NCBI GenBank assembly: GCA_963691815.1
Contig: OY829661.1
Coordinates: 18,131,849-18,195,848, forward strand
Origin: Echiichthys vipera
Lineage: Eukaryota > Chordata > Actinopteri > Perciformes > Trachinidae
Length of the DNA stretch: 64,000 nucleotides
Reading direction: 5' to 3'
Within the stretch, counting starts at the first letter, position 1. The number at the start of each line of letters is the position of its first letter. Under the pieces are notes generated by a model. That model was not told where the DNA came from, did no database searches, and worked only from the letters and a program-made list of their open reading frames with translations. Of the stretch, positions 43,001-63,533 are shown in pieces. The translations under genes and the position numbers were made by a program.

Positions 43001-44756
43001 ATTGAAAGAAATGATCCATTTAGTATAGCTTTACTGTTAAGCATAAAAAATATCCCAATTAAGGTTATTTTTTTCTTTTTATTTAATAATATACGTATAA
43101 AAATATATTTTAAAATGACAGCATGCTCGAGGGCTTTAACCACACACCTCTGGATAGATGTGTCATCATTTTGGCAACGGGATGAAATCAGGTCACCTCA
43201 CTTGTAAATAAACAGTTATCATTAAGGTTGTATGTGTCTGCGTGTGTGTCCATGTATGGCAAATTTTATATAGTGTGTGTCTATGAGTGTTCCTCGAGGG
43301 CATGGGTGCAGTAATGATTTACTAAATGTCAAATGAACAGTTGTTGGGAAAAAACACCATGCAGGCGTGTTGGCTGGAAGCTCTTTAGCATTTCACGCCC
43401 TGATTGTGAGACAGCTCCTTTGGTCAGCACACAGCATTTGAGGCGGCAGCAGAATTAGTGCCCAAGGATTCCATGCACACACTCTTGGTCACTTAAATCA
43501 TCATACACAACTCTTTATACGGACACAGAGCTGCAAATAAACATACAAACACACACATACACCCTAACAAAGGTGTGACATGATAAGGTCAGGGATGTGA
43601 ACTTGAACATCCCCTGCCTCATTCTGTAACTCCTGAAATTCATCCCCCCTTTCACCTTTTTCAATTTTCTCCATAGTTGCCACCGAATTCTGAGTTTTGT
43701 CACCAACTGCTTTTGAGTAGAAAAGAGCACAAACCATCTGCGCAATAATAGCTTTTATGAGTTTGTTCCCTCTCATAGCATGCTGTGGTCTCTGGGGTGG
43801 GCATCACAGTCGGTGACAGTCTGATGTGGGCTGAGAGGTTGCCATGTTGGCTGTCTTCCCCCTCTCAGGCTCATCTCCAGGGTCCACAGAGACTGTGAAG
43901 AGAGGCCTATCACCAGCGCTCTTGTCGCCTAATCACTCTCTTCTCTTCTTCCCTTAGCATCTCAGGCTGCCATTCGCATTTGCACTCCGTCCGCTCACCA
44001 TCATTTATTTATCTATCCCTTTTCCAGTGTTGTTTTCCTTTCAGCACTCTGATTTTCCCGTTTGTGAGGAAAAGGACCCAGATGGCACCAAAGGCGAGGT
44101 CTTAGCCACGCAAATGGAAATGCACAGCCACATAAACAGACTCAGAAATAGCACATTCAAGAGCAAACGGCAGTCCTGTCTGTAGTCTTACCACATCATT
44201 GACCATCAGTGCTCCTCTTATTATTATCTCTTCTGACAGGTGTGTTTGTTGACCACCAGGCTATGTTGACCAATCCAATCTGCCAACAGAGAGTTTATGC
44301 AAATGTAGGTCATCATGCTTGGCACATGAAATTGGTGTGAAGGGGCAACATGACAAAGAAGGGAGCAGTGAGGGGGTTTTGTATGTTATGAAGGCAGACC
44401 TCGAGATGGTTGTTGAATGGTCGTTCACTCTGGTAATCTGGGGACTATTTACAATGTTGAAGTGACAGTGGCTCTCACTAATGAGAGTGACCTCAGTACC
44501 TTTACTCCTTCCTCAACCAATGGCATACAAACACATACACATACAGAGTCATTTTGGCCTCGTCTTTGATGCATCCCGACAGCTTGTTTGGAGGGTGGGT
44601 TGGGTGGTGGATTGGGGTTGAGGTTGCTGTGTTGGGAGGGTGGTGGAGGAAGGAAAGATGAGATGGAGATGAAGGCCAATAAAAGGCTCTCTAACATAAG
44701 CACAAAAAAACGGAGGGGCCAAACGGGTTTGAATTTACTCATTAAAACTAATGTTT
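40027..44756. other. Non-coding sequence, nothing recognised
   Basis: No gene or clear repeat family. A (TTA)5 run lies at about 42079-42095. 41700-42480 is of mixed composition and may include an unclassified dispersed repeat. Confidence 0.45.
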
Positions 44757-44960
44757 TATTAAAGGTCCCATGTTGTAAACAGTGAGATACCGTCTCTTTT
44801 ATTATTATAAAGCAGTCTAGGTGCTATATACTTACTGTGAAAATATCAACATGCTCGATTCAAACTATACTATACTACGTAGATATAGGTAGAAAGTGCC
44901 GATAACTTAGCAATACTGTTTGCAATGCCGCCATTTTAAATCACAGTTGGGCCCTCTTAA
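44757..44960 (+). repeat. Probable dispersed teleost repeat fragment
   Basis: Begins with AAAGGTCCCATGTTGTAAAC and continues through TAAAGCAGTCTAGGTGCTATATA and GCCGCCATTTTAAAT. I associate this pattern with a high-copy fish interspersed repeat. Non-coding, truncated, class unassigned. Confidence 0.4.
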
Positions 44961-46311
44961 TGGCTAATAATAATGATGATGAATGTCATATTTGTTAATA
45001 TTTGTATATTGAATCAACAGTTTTGAATCAACACACTATTACACCATGATCCAGGTTCTGAAAAACAGAGTTTAGTACATTTGCCCTTCTGCTTGCTTTA
45101 ACAAAATTACTTTATCACAGTGGATCGTGCATTTTCTGACTTGTGTGACATGTTCTTTACTTTGTATTGTCAAAAAACCCTGCAGCCGAACATGATGGAC
45201 AGTGGGAGGAAGAGGGTAGTGATGAAAGGGGTCATAAAGCAAAGAAGTGAGACGATGGAATTTACATTTTCACACTCTGACAAAGACCTGCCATAAATTG
45301 TTTATACAGTGTTATTACCAGCTCAAAGTATTCTTTAGATGAATAGAAATATGCCACTGCCCTCACTGGAAGTGAAGTCATCTTTCACCAAAGCAATCAA
45401 ACACAATGGGAAATTTACTGTATTGGCTCAGCAGCCTGTAAACTAATCTGCAAGGCAGGACTAACCCTACTTGAGGTTATTTTTTATAACTCATGTCATA
45501 TTCATGTTAACAAGTCAGCAGATGAAAATGGGTATGTTTCTATATTTCACCATATACAGGACTGGATGTCATGGAATAGCCCGGTCATAAATTTTTATGG
45601 AAAAATGTCCGCAAGCATCCGAGACTGAGACACACCCTCTGATGAGGCCAACCTGACAGAAAGCAGACACAGCCACAGTAGGCATGTTACTAAACATTCA
45701 AATTTCTTGAAAGATTAACATTCTTGATTTTTCTTCTTGATAACTTTGGTCTGAAATTAGGACTTCATGTTTAGGACAAATCATTGCCTAATGCCCAGCT
45801 TCTAAAGTTTACTAGATTCAGATCATGAACAGGTATATACAGTAGGCCTTATGCCCATTTTCTAAAATTAAAATAAGTTCCAGCTTAAAGTATTTGTGCT
45901 AGGCTAAGCTAAGCTAAACACCTACTAGCTGTAGCTTCATATTTAATGTCAGAATGAAGAGAGCTCTTATCTTACTTGGCAGGACAGTGAAACACCACAT
46001 TTACAAAAATCAATCAGCTGTAAATAGGATAAAAGTGTGCATCCATGTTTGACCATTACTCATATACTCATCTGTGTATGTATGTGTGAATGTGCCCTAA
46101 CCCAATTTTCAGGCTGTGTATTAGTCTCTAACGCACTTGTTCATTTCTTCTCTTTTGTCACCTCTTATCTTGATCTGTGAGCACAGAAGCAGACAGGTGT
46201 TCCTGATTGGTGTTGCTTTCCAGCACTGAGAGTGGAAAGGCAACACCTTCAACTCCACTTTTATCCATTTATCCTAAACAACTGTGGTTTAGATAAGCAC
46301 TGTCCACTGTG

Positions 46312-46315
<4 letters not shown>
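44961..46315. other. Non-coding sequence, nothing recognised
   Basis: AT-rich, no coding signal. Confidence 0.55.

Positions 46316-46372
<57 letters not shown>
46316..46372. repeat. (GT)28 microsatellite
   Basis: 57 bp of pure GT followed by GTAA variants. Confidence 0.95.
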
Positions 46373-46374
<2 letters not shown>

Positions 46375-47544
46375 GTGTAAGTGTGTTCCGTTCTTGTGTT
46401 TGGGGGCTGGGGGTTAGATTTCATCCTGATAGCAGGGGCAGCCATGGAGGAGGGCCAAACATATGTTCCGAGGGCCAGGAACAAAAGCACTGACACGTTA
46501 GCCTTTTCACGGAGATGACCTTTCCGCCGCTCCCTATCCCAGCCTCTCTGCCTGCCGCTGTCCTTTTGTCTGCCAACTTGCCCCAGGCCCAGCTCAAGCC
46601 GAGCGCTAGAATTTCTCCTCATCTCCCCAAATCTCCCTTGACTAAATGTCAGGATTACATATTTCTTTGCTCACTCCGAGGGCTTTAATTAGCACTACTG
46701 CGTGCATATACAGTATGTGTGAGCTTGTGTTTGTGTGCAAGTGCGTTTCTGCTTGAAAAGGTGAATAAATGTGCTCAAGTCTGTGTCAGTTTACAGTATG
46801 GAGGTGTGTGTCACGTACACTTTTGTAACCATGAGCTCTTGCCTCCACCCTAACCTCTTGCACTCCAGGCCAGAGTGGGCTGACAAGATGAGGGGAGAGG
46901 GACGTGGAAAAGGTGAGAAAAAGATGGAGAATCCAACTTAACGGTGGTAGCAGATCTGCTAATGTGCAAGTGTACACACAGAGATGTGAACACATTAAAC
47001 CTGAGGCCACCAGAAAGACACTCCTACATATGTCATGTTTTATTCTATTTCAACATCTTATTCTAATAGTGAACTTCTTGATTCTTTAAAGAAAAATATG
47101 GTTTAAGCATCAGTTCATGCAACCCCAGTGATAATGTTTAAAGGATGGTGTTGTGTGCAGTTGGCCTTCAGGATGAACCAATATGCATGGGAGAATGAAT
47201 AATTTAAATTATGGTGCAGCAATAAAGAAAGGCTGTATGAACTACACAATCAGCTTCCAGCCATCTAAGTTACTAACCTCTGTACTAAAAGTTAAACATG
47301 CTGTCCCAAAGGGCCATTATGAGCCTGCATAAAAACAGCTGTAGCTGAAAAGGTCTTGGGGTTCAGTAGCTGTAGGATAATGTTAACATGTTGCCCTAAA
47401 GTCATCCCCTCTGTGCAGCTCCACTGGTGAATCTAATGTACTAATATAGCAAAAAGGCCTGGGTCATATGAGACTTATTTCTCAGTGGCTGTTACACATT
47501 CTTGCTATGGTTCCTTGTGCACATACAAATACAATTGATATTGA
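46373..47544. other. Non-coding sequence, possible conserved patch
   Basis: 46430-46720 is less AT-rich and carries a GGATTA and a TTAATTAGC core, as a non-coding regulatory element might. This is an impression only. No coding signal. Confidence 0.4.
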
Positions 47545-47860
47545 CAGTTATGGGAGTATTAGTCCCAATTTGCCAAACTTATCTCCACAGCGCTAGAGAA
47601 AAATTTGGCTGCACAAGTTAAAATTTTGGGATGGATGTTCTGTTTGCGTTTCTTTAAACCAATCACAATTGTCTTTGTCAGCGCTAAGCCCCGTACGCAG
47701 CCACGGTGCCATTCCAACATAGATGGCGGAACAGGAGTAGGATGTCCCTGAAATAAGCAGGTAATGGCAGGCTTTATCCCAACAGTCTACATCTGGTGAG
47801 CCAGACTATGGGAGTATATGTCTGTCTGTTAGCTGAGCTGGAGGTCATTGTTTGTTTCAC
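47545..47860 (+). repeat. Probable dispersed teleost repeat fragment
   Basis: Contains AAACCAATCACAATTGTCTT, then GGCGCTAAGC-like text (here CAGCGCTAAGCCCCG) and CAGCCACGGTGCC. I recall this order from repeated sequences in fish. Non-coding. Class and ends uncertain. Confidence 0.4.
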
Positions 47861-48335
<475 letters not shown>

Positions 48336-51300
48336 AAGGCACATCACATCACACTGTCAAGACAGGCCCTTCCTCTCCCCCGTGCACTTGGAGAGGCTGG
48401 CAGTTACCCAGTCCTCCATGAGCGCACGCCGTGGACTGGTTCTGAACTGGTTCCCTCACTCGGGGCTAGCCTAGGACCAAACCCTGCGTCGCCTCTAATT
48501 AGGGGAGGCGCCCAGGCACAGGCATAACGAGCTGATGAATAATTAGAATTGGAGGAAATTGTGCAGCCAGGGTGGCAAATCTGGAGGGACAAGTGCTGAA
48601 AACAAGGCAAGCGGCATTAAGTCCACAGTCAGTCAAATCTGTGAAGTTGGCCAGCGGCGTTAACACTAGGCCTGTGTGAAGAGAAATAAAGCTCCAGCAC
48701 TGGTGGCCAGCCAAGACCATAGTCAGACCCCCAGGGTTGATTAAGAGAAGAAAATAAGATGTGGGTGATAAATGAATCCATAAATTGCCAGCGATGAATA
48801 TAAATTCCATAGTGCTCGGGCACTGGGGGAATGCTAACCCATATGTGTTGATCCTGTGATAGTATGGCAACATTTTCGAGGCAGGATGTCAGAATCCCAA
48901 TAAATGATTGACAGACATGTTTGGCTGCAAGTGTTGTTCTCACTTCCAACACCCATGCTGAGGAGAAATTAGCATAGCCCCTCTTTGTGTCTGTATGACG
49001 TTGGTCATACTGTTTTAAATTCCCATACTAAATATCTGAACATGTAAATATAATTTTATACTGAACAGAATGACTATTGTAGCTGTAGCGTCACGGTCCA
49101 GGTACTCAAGGTGTGAATTTCCAAAATTAGAACGCTGAATCATCGATGGAGTGGTAGTAAAGTGAGGTGACAGTAATGATGATGTGGTGTTAGTGGTCTA
49201 GCATTTCACTGACATAGTTTGGGTCAGTCTTTTCCTCTCCCAAACCCCCCCTTATTATGATGCGCAGGGTCGAGGCTGGCGTGAGAGAGGGTGAACAGTC
49301 TTCCCGGGGGTGTTGATTGGGGTAGTAGCAGGGCAGTGATGAGGACATCCAATGGGGAGAATCCAAGGACTGTGCCCCTGTGATGATCCCCTGACAGCCA
49401 ACATGGCTGCCTAGCATTAATTAGTGCTGGCCTTCCCCAGCCACCAAGGTTATTCACATCCCCAGGTCATTTAACACGCTGCCTGCTTTCTGCTTGCTCT
49501 TTTCTCTGCCAGCTGTGCCACTTCGTCTGGCAGAGTTGAATCACGCCTGGTGATGCAGGGCATTAGACGTGCGACTTTCCTGTTTTCACCTAATGTTTGG
49601 TGGCCTGTTTGTTTTGTCATTTGGTGCTGATATGTGAACGAGTGACATGTTTGCATCACAGAGACATGGCTTTTATTTCATGGCTTGAAATGACTTCAGA
49701 CCTCATTTGTTGTTATAATAATGACCAAGGTTTCCTTTCATGGGGGTTTTGCCCTTGAAAACACCTCTTTCATATTGGCTGTATAAGAGTTATAAAGCTG
49801 TTGGCAAGGCAATCGCTTACAATAAAATAAACCATGAGGAACACATTCCAAGCAGTGGCTTTGTGTCCCTGGAAAAAACAAACAGGATTACAATATCAAA
49901 AGCATTCAGTCCTATTGAGACTACAAAGGGATGTTTTAAAAAAGGACTCATAATTAGGCTATTGTTATAAGGTAGTGTGCATGTGCAAGGTCATTGAAGG
50001 CAAGTATTCAGAAAACGCAATGTATTTAAGTGAAGGCGCATGTTCTAAAAAAATTGACTTTAAGGCCAGCATCTACCTTTTTCAAGCAATCACCATTGAC
50101 TCTCTCTCTGTGCATCTTTCTCTAACTAAAAGGATTTTTCCCTCAATTTCCCAATGCACTCATATAAGGATAGCCTCTTTTTTTATGTATACATTAGAGT
50201 CTTATTACACAATATTTGAAAACATGTGGTTAAAATAATAAGCATTCTTTGTGCAATGTAGAGCAGAAAACAGAACCAATTCATGCAATGATAAACACAA
50301 TGTTTCCTCCTTTTTCCAATCTTCCAACTCATTTGAACTTAATGCTGCATTCATCATTTTGATAAGCATCAGCATGCAGCCAATATGGTAGCTGAGGAAG
50401 GCAAATAGGAGAGCCAGGCCAAAGCTCGTTAGGGCCACCTATTATAGCATTTAGGAGTGTTCTTAATAGAAACATGCCTCAGAGCTGATGGCTTTTAAAA
50501 GGAGAGGAGTTTTTGGTTTCCGTGCAGCACGTCATATCATTAACCACGAAAGGAGGAGTGCAGAGTGTCTCACATCCCTGCTTTCCGTCCCTTTTCCACA
50601 TACATTAGTGTCCTCATGTCACATTTCATGTGTAGTGGACGGGAAAACGCGTTGGTTCCCCAGCCGAATGTGGGCTAAGGGGAAAAAGCTAAGCCTTGGG
50701 CCATCAGAGCAGGGGAGAGTTGTGGCATTAATGGTGATGAGTAGTGATCACAGACTCTGGTCATTAGACTAATAAGACTGTATTTAAATTAGCCAGGGAT
50801 GTTTTTCCTTTCTCTTTTTCCTCTTCCCCTCCTCCAGCTGCCGACTGTTATTTTCGTGGTCATGCATTGGAAAATACAACCATGCATTTCAATCTTTATT
50901 CCCTTTAACGAAAGAACTAATTAAGCGAGGCGCTCCTTCCTAATTAATAATTATTTTTTCTCTGTCAAGCGGAAGAATCTGTTGTTTTTTGTTTGTTTTT
51001 TACATAAATTGTGATTTTTTTTTAAGTCTGATAAAAACTGAATATGATAGTAGAAAATGCAATGTTAGGCATACAATTCTGCTCAATTTAATTTCCAGAT
51101 GGAAACAAATGACATCTACCGATATTTTATTTTGATGATGAAATTTTAACTGAAACTCTCCTACATGCTGTAAAAAGACATTTTTGTCTCTCAGTCAGTT
51201 TGACTCATATCTTCCTTATCGTCAACAATATCTAGTTCTAACAACATTATATAATGTCTACTTCTCTTCCTCTCAATCATTTGGCCGTGTTGAGATAAGA

Positions 51301-52015
51301 TAATGGAAATGTGTAATAGTTGTTCTATTTTTTATTTGCCTGAGCTCACTGTACGTGCATGTGCTCTTTGTATATCATAAAGTGGGTGAGTATTAGATGG
51401 GAAGACACATTTACACTTAGTCATTTAGTGTAGGCTGAGAACAGCAATTTAATACTGATTATAATCTGCAGTGCTGAATATTACATGTACTCCTCAACAG
51501 CAACAATAGATAACGTTTAATACTCTGAGCTTTTACTACCTAACCAAAAAATATTATATTTTTCAAATGATCTTTATCTTCTCTGTAAGCCCATCACTTT
51601 CTATTATGGCTTATAATGCCACACATGACTCGTGCTACTGCAGGTAGAAGCAGAATAAAGGTCTTTGCGGTCTGTCTGCGTTTAAGTCGTGCTCAGCCTG
51701 CTTGTACAGTGATCATGACCGACAATACCACTGGCTACGGTGTGATCAACAGGGTGCCTCCAGTGATAATGTGCTGCATAAGAGGTGTATTCTCGCTCAA
51801 TTTCAGACCAAACCTCTCTCTTTTAGCTATCAACCTGCTTCACAGATGAACGGGCGTTTGGGCAAATGCACAAGCTCCACCCTGAGCTCACTTGCTCCCC
51901 TCCCTACAGCATGATGCTTCAGGCGCTGGTGTGATTTTGCGGGCTGACAGTGACCCTGGCAGGGATGGAGTAGGACTTCTCTGGTCCTCTCCTCTGGCAA
52001 TGTCCAGCGGGTGTG

Positions 52016-52016
<1 letters not shown>
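48336..52016. other. Non-coding sequence, candidate regulatory patches
   Basis: No gene. Two patches look unlike plain background. 48370-48960 contains a perfect TGATTGACAG at 48905-48914. 50760-50970 contains two CATGCATT copies 20 bp apart plus AATTA cores. Both are in the findings. Confidence 0.45.
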
Positions 52017-52050
<34 letters not shown>

Positions 52051-52061
52051 GGGGGGGGGGG
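52017..52061. repeat. (GT)15 array ending in a 14-base G run
   Basis: GT dinucleotides at 52017-52047 pass directly into a homopolymer of 14 G (52048-52061). Confidence 0.9.
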
Positions 52062-52458
52062 TTAGGGGAGGGTGGTTGCTGGGGGTCAGTTTACATTGTG
52101 CCTCACTCTGCCCCATTCAGCTCTGTAGTGACCTTGCAGGCCTGCTCTGCCCACTGGGGAGAGCAAGGGAAGGGGAAGTGGAGGGTCATGATCCCTGCGG
52201 TGCACGTGTTGGACGCAGATGCTAACGCAGCCTGACGAGGGTCTATTGGAAACATATTCTCCGGGCCCTCACCACTTTAGCCTGCTCTTTCCTTCTGTTT
52301 CTGTGTTTTTCTTTGGCCTGATGGAGCTGAGCAGCGATCGCTGACCTTTTTCCTGACACTGAATTGTTCCGCACAGCACCATAGGATCACTGTTTACGCA
52401 CCCCTAGCTAAGCCCTTAGGGAAGAGAGTGTGCTGCCTACACCACATAAGCACTTGCA

Positions 52459-52459
<1 letters not shown>
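52062..52459. other. Non-coding sequence, nothing recognised
   Basis: No coding or repeat signal. Confidence 0.5.

Positions 52460-52493
<34 letters not shown>
52460..52493. repeat. (AC)17 microsatellite
   Basis: Perfect 34-bp AC array. Confidence 0.93.
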
Positions 52494-52494
<1 letters not shown>

Positions 52495-55400
52495 AAAGTG
52501 CACTGTCTCAATATGAGCGCTCTCTTCCTCTGTGTAAGTCCTTTGTTTTGGCAAATTGTGCAAGTTCACCCAGGAGACGAATGTGGAGAAATGTCTGAAT
52601 ACATAATCAACAATGCCTTATTGTGCTGAACCAAAGGGGAATCCTCATATATTCACAATCTGACACATGCTCAGGGTTTCATGTGCTGGAATTGTTTCTT
52701 GCAAGCTCATATTTGTTCCAGATACAGTGTCTGATTCAAATAGCACAAATGTGTTTCATTGTTTGTGTCGTACCTCCCCAAAAGCCAAGGTTTAAATCTA
52801 TTGTGTGCTTTTGTTTGTTTGTTAGAAAGCTCATAATATTCACCACCAAGACAAGAGGGATCTCCATCAAAGGGGAGCATGAGTGGATGGATGGAGTAGA
52901 GTGTGTGTGATGCACTAGTGCTTCACCACAGTCCTGTAATCTCCCATCTGGAATGCGTAAATCAAGACTCTGCTGTATATGCTCAACGCTGCAGCCCTGA
53001 CAGATTTATACAGCGCAAACTTGTGTTTCTAGGGCTCCAGAGGCAAAGAAAATGTAAACGTTTTGAAACAGTTTATCACAGGGACCAGTGTTGTTTCAAA
53101 GGCTGAGGATCAGAACCGCTTTGGGTGAGAAATTGGTTCTTTTCCGGGTTTTCAGATTAATCTTTATGAGTTGGTGTCATTAGGCATGGACATGGCATGG
53201 ATGCTCTCTGTATAAATTATCCAACATAAGGCAATTAGTTCGAACATGTACAGAGATTCTCAATAATTCTTGCATTCAACAGAGAGATGAAAATATTTAA
53301 ATTACTTTTTGGGTAGGTGGCTGTTTCCCCTTCTCTTCTGGAAGTTCGAGGTCACAACTTTAAACTGTGCATGTGTCGTATTTGGTGTCAGGGTTGGCGA
53401 GATTGAATGGCGGCGGCAGGGGAGCTGACATCTAACATGAAGGTTAAGTGACAGGCGGGGCACAATAAGGTCAGCATCGGCGTGTCACCCTTCCAGACCT
53501 CTCAGGAACAGAGCGGCAGGAAAAGGCCCAGTCAACTGCTTGCAGATGTGTCTGGATGCATGTTTCACTGACAAACACGAGGCAGGCGCCGCTCTCTGAT
53601 GGTACCAGTGGTCACTTCTAATCTGCATCTCACAGGCAGAAAGAGCTGCAACACTCCAGTCAGGGTTAGTGTGTGTGATCTCAGACACCAACTGACTTTG
53701 GCCCTTGACAGAATATTTTGACCAATCTCCTGTTAGCTTACATATTTAGTTGAGTAGCTCACACACTGTGACAGTTTATGTAAGTAATTATACTTACAAT
53801 CCATTCCTTTGTATTTCCATCCTATTTTTGTTGATCTTTCCATCTTTTATCCTTACCCCCATGCGAAGAAAAGAGGTCCAACGGTGCAAGCACTCTTCAA
53901 AGCACCACTGCCTCTCTGACAGCTGTTTTGAATGTATTTTTATATACACTGGGAACCTACAGCATGACTTCCCTGAGGAAAGGCAAACCCTGCAAAAGAA
54001 CGAACAGACAGTCTTAGCTTGGTTGAGACATTTCATGGGTGTTAACGATGACAGTAAAATCACACATCTTTTAAACAAGTTACAATTCAGTCACGCCTTG
54101 ACATCAGTATAGGAACATGCTGTACTTTTAACTTTACTCATTAAAATATGGCTTAGGCTTGCATAAAAATCATTAAGTAATTTTGGCTAATATACGCTGA
54201 AAGGAGCCATTCTGTATAATGAGTACATATTGTACTTTTAGTGTGTGTTGCTGATAATACTTGTTTGTTTGCAGTCGTCCATATATTGACAGGTTGAGTT
54301 GTCTATTAATGATATTACTTTGGGATTTACTCTCAGAAGGGATTTGGAGCAAAATATAAAGACAGCAGCACAATGGTTTATTGTCACATTGTCTACCGGA
54401 AAAAAAACACAGTAATACAACTTTTCACTTTAAAAGAAATAAAAACACTCTAGTTGACCATGATGATATTCAACAAAGCAAGTATTTTTTTTGCCTATGG
54501 ATGTTTTATGTAAAATAGGATATGCTATCACAAAGGTATTTCATGATGGTGACTTTGCACTACACCAGAAAGAAAGAGTAGATTCCCCTGAATCATATAA
54601 AATAGAATACTTGATATTAATTTAAAGACGAATAAGCTCAGAATTGGCAAAGAGATAACACTATGTCCAGGTGCTTTTTGTCTATATAGGCTTTAACAAT
54701 CAGAGTACTTCCTCCACTACTTACTATACCAACATAATAACTGTTGTATATAGAAATACTACCAAAGGTGGTTACTCCCACATAAGTCCTTTCACCACTT
54801 CCAGAAATTGAGTATTTAAGGTGTCATGTCATGTTCACTCAGTAATCAACAGCTAGAAAAGCAACTTTGTTAATATTTCACACTCAATGGCTAGAAATCC
54901 CTTGTTTTACTACGATTTAATATAAGGCTGCGTCTGTAGCTTAGCACTATAGCACCCCTATAGGGCCTGCACAGTGCTAAGGCTCGGGTACATTTCTGAA
55001 CTCAGCCTCTGGAGGAACTGGCAGTAAGATTGATGTTTTATTGAGAATAAAAAAGAAGAAGAAAGTGAACAAATGAATGTTTTGTCCACCACTGTGACAC
55101 ATTGAGGTATAGGGTCATTTGCAGGGTTATTAAGGCCTGTCATTCCATACAGACAGGTCCTGGCTTTCAAGAGCGGCATCATCAAACCCTTTGCTATCCC
55201 CTCTGATGTCTGTGAGGTGCCAGAGGAGAGGAGAGAAAAGGAGACAGGTCCTTTCCTTCCTGACAAAATGATGCAAGTGTTTGTGAAAGGAGGAGGGAGC
55301 ACAGTTCTGCTACAGTTGCCATCTCTGGTACGTGGACGCACACACAAACACACACTGACACACACAATTACACACACATCCAGCAACAGCAGCCTAGAAT

Positions 55401-55532
55401 GGTGAAAGCATTACATCGTGTATTGATGAACTCCCTGCATACACACACACAGCTCCTCCACCCCACCCCTTCTCGAGGCACTTTAGACAATGAAGACTTC
55501 GGTCTGTAAGCAGCAACCTTGGTCTGAAAGGA
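52494..55532. other. Non-coding sequence, nothing recognised
   Basis: AT-rich. A plus-strand frame at 53750-54112 is open for 120 codons but shows no domain or splice context and is judged accidental. Confidence 0.5.
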
Positions 55533-62720
<7,188 letters not shown>

Positions 62721-62846
62721 CCGTGATGTCCGCAGAGGCTGTTGAACCCGGTTCTATCGCCCATCCGCCCAGCCCCAGCTCCAGCTCTAGCATGACACCA
62801 GCGCAACTCCTTGCCAATGCCGCTCCCCACCAGTCCTGGAAGCATG
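62721..62846 (+). other. Weak candidate coding exon, Pro/Ser-rich
   Basis: A long pyrimidine tract with an AG at 62720 precedes a frame reading MSAEAVEPGS, then a PPSPSSSSS run and MTPAQLLANAA, ending at TAA 62849-62851. The codon and residue pattern looks more protein-like than most frames nearby, but the downstream donor (GTTAAC) is weak and I recognise no family. Confidence 0.18.
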
Positions 62847-63493
62847 GTTAACTGAGCTAACTAGTGTTACCTTAGCAATAGGTAAAGTTTTCTGTCCATG
62901 AGGAAATTCCTTCAATCACATACAGTCAAGGCAGAGCACATCAGAGGGAAAACCAGAACTTTTCTCCATAAAATGTGATCCAGTTCAACCAAAATCTGTG
63001 ACAGTGGTGTGTGACTTAATGCTGTAAAGAGTCTCCTTCTGGGAGATCGTACCTGCTCGCCAGACTTACATAATGCAAGGCTGAGAATGACGGAGGCATC
63101 ATTCTTTCTATTACAAGCCAGTGAAGCATCAAAATGATTTTGAAGCTGTTCAATTAAAGCAAAATTGTTGCATGTTGCTCTAAGCGTGCATCAAGGTTTA
63201 ATATTACCATAAAAGAAGTGATTATTCCTTCACTTTTGCTTCATATGCGTGATTATAGCAGCCTTCAGTTCTCTCCATGAGGGCTGATGTTGACATCCTG
63301 CTTCACAGCCTGTCCAGCCGCCACAGTGTGTAGCCAAACGCCCTGAAAGTGTCTGCCACATTGTTCTCCCACTTGAAAGTCAGCAAAGCTTTGTCAGCGT
63401 CCTCTAGTGTAGTCCTTTATCGTATTCACACGCTGTGCTGTATTTTTAGCCCGTTCCCTTTGTTCCGGCAATTCTTGAGCAATCTTTTAGACA
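62847..63493. other. Non-coding sequence, nothing recognised
   Basis: No gene or repeat family seen. Confidence 0.5.
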
Positions 63494-63498
63494 CCCCC

Positions 63499-63529
<31 letters not shown>

Positions 63530-63533
63530 ACAC
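63494..63533. repeat. 22-base C run followed by (AC)9
   Basis: Homopolymer C at 63494-63515 directly joined to AC repeats at 63516-63533. On the opposite strand this is GT repeats followed by a G run, the same composite as at 52017-52061. Confidence 0.92.

Noticed and set aside
53750..54112. Plus-strand frame of 120 codons
   Set aside because: No domain or splice sites. Length within chance for AT-rich DNA of this size.
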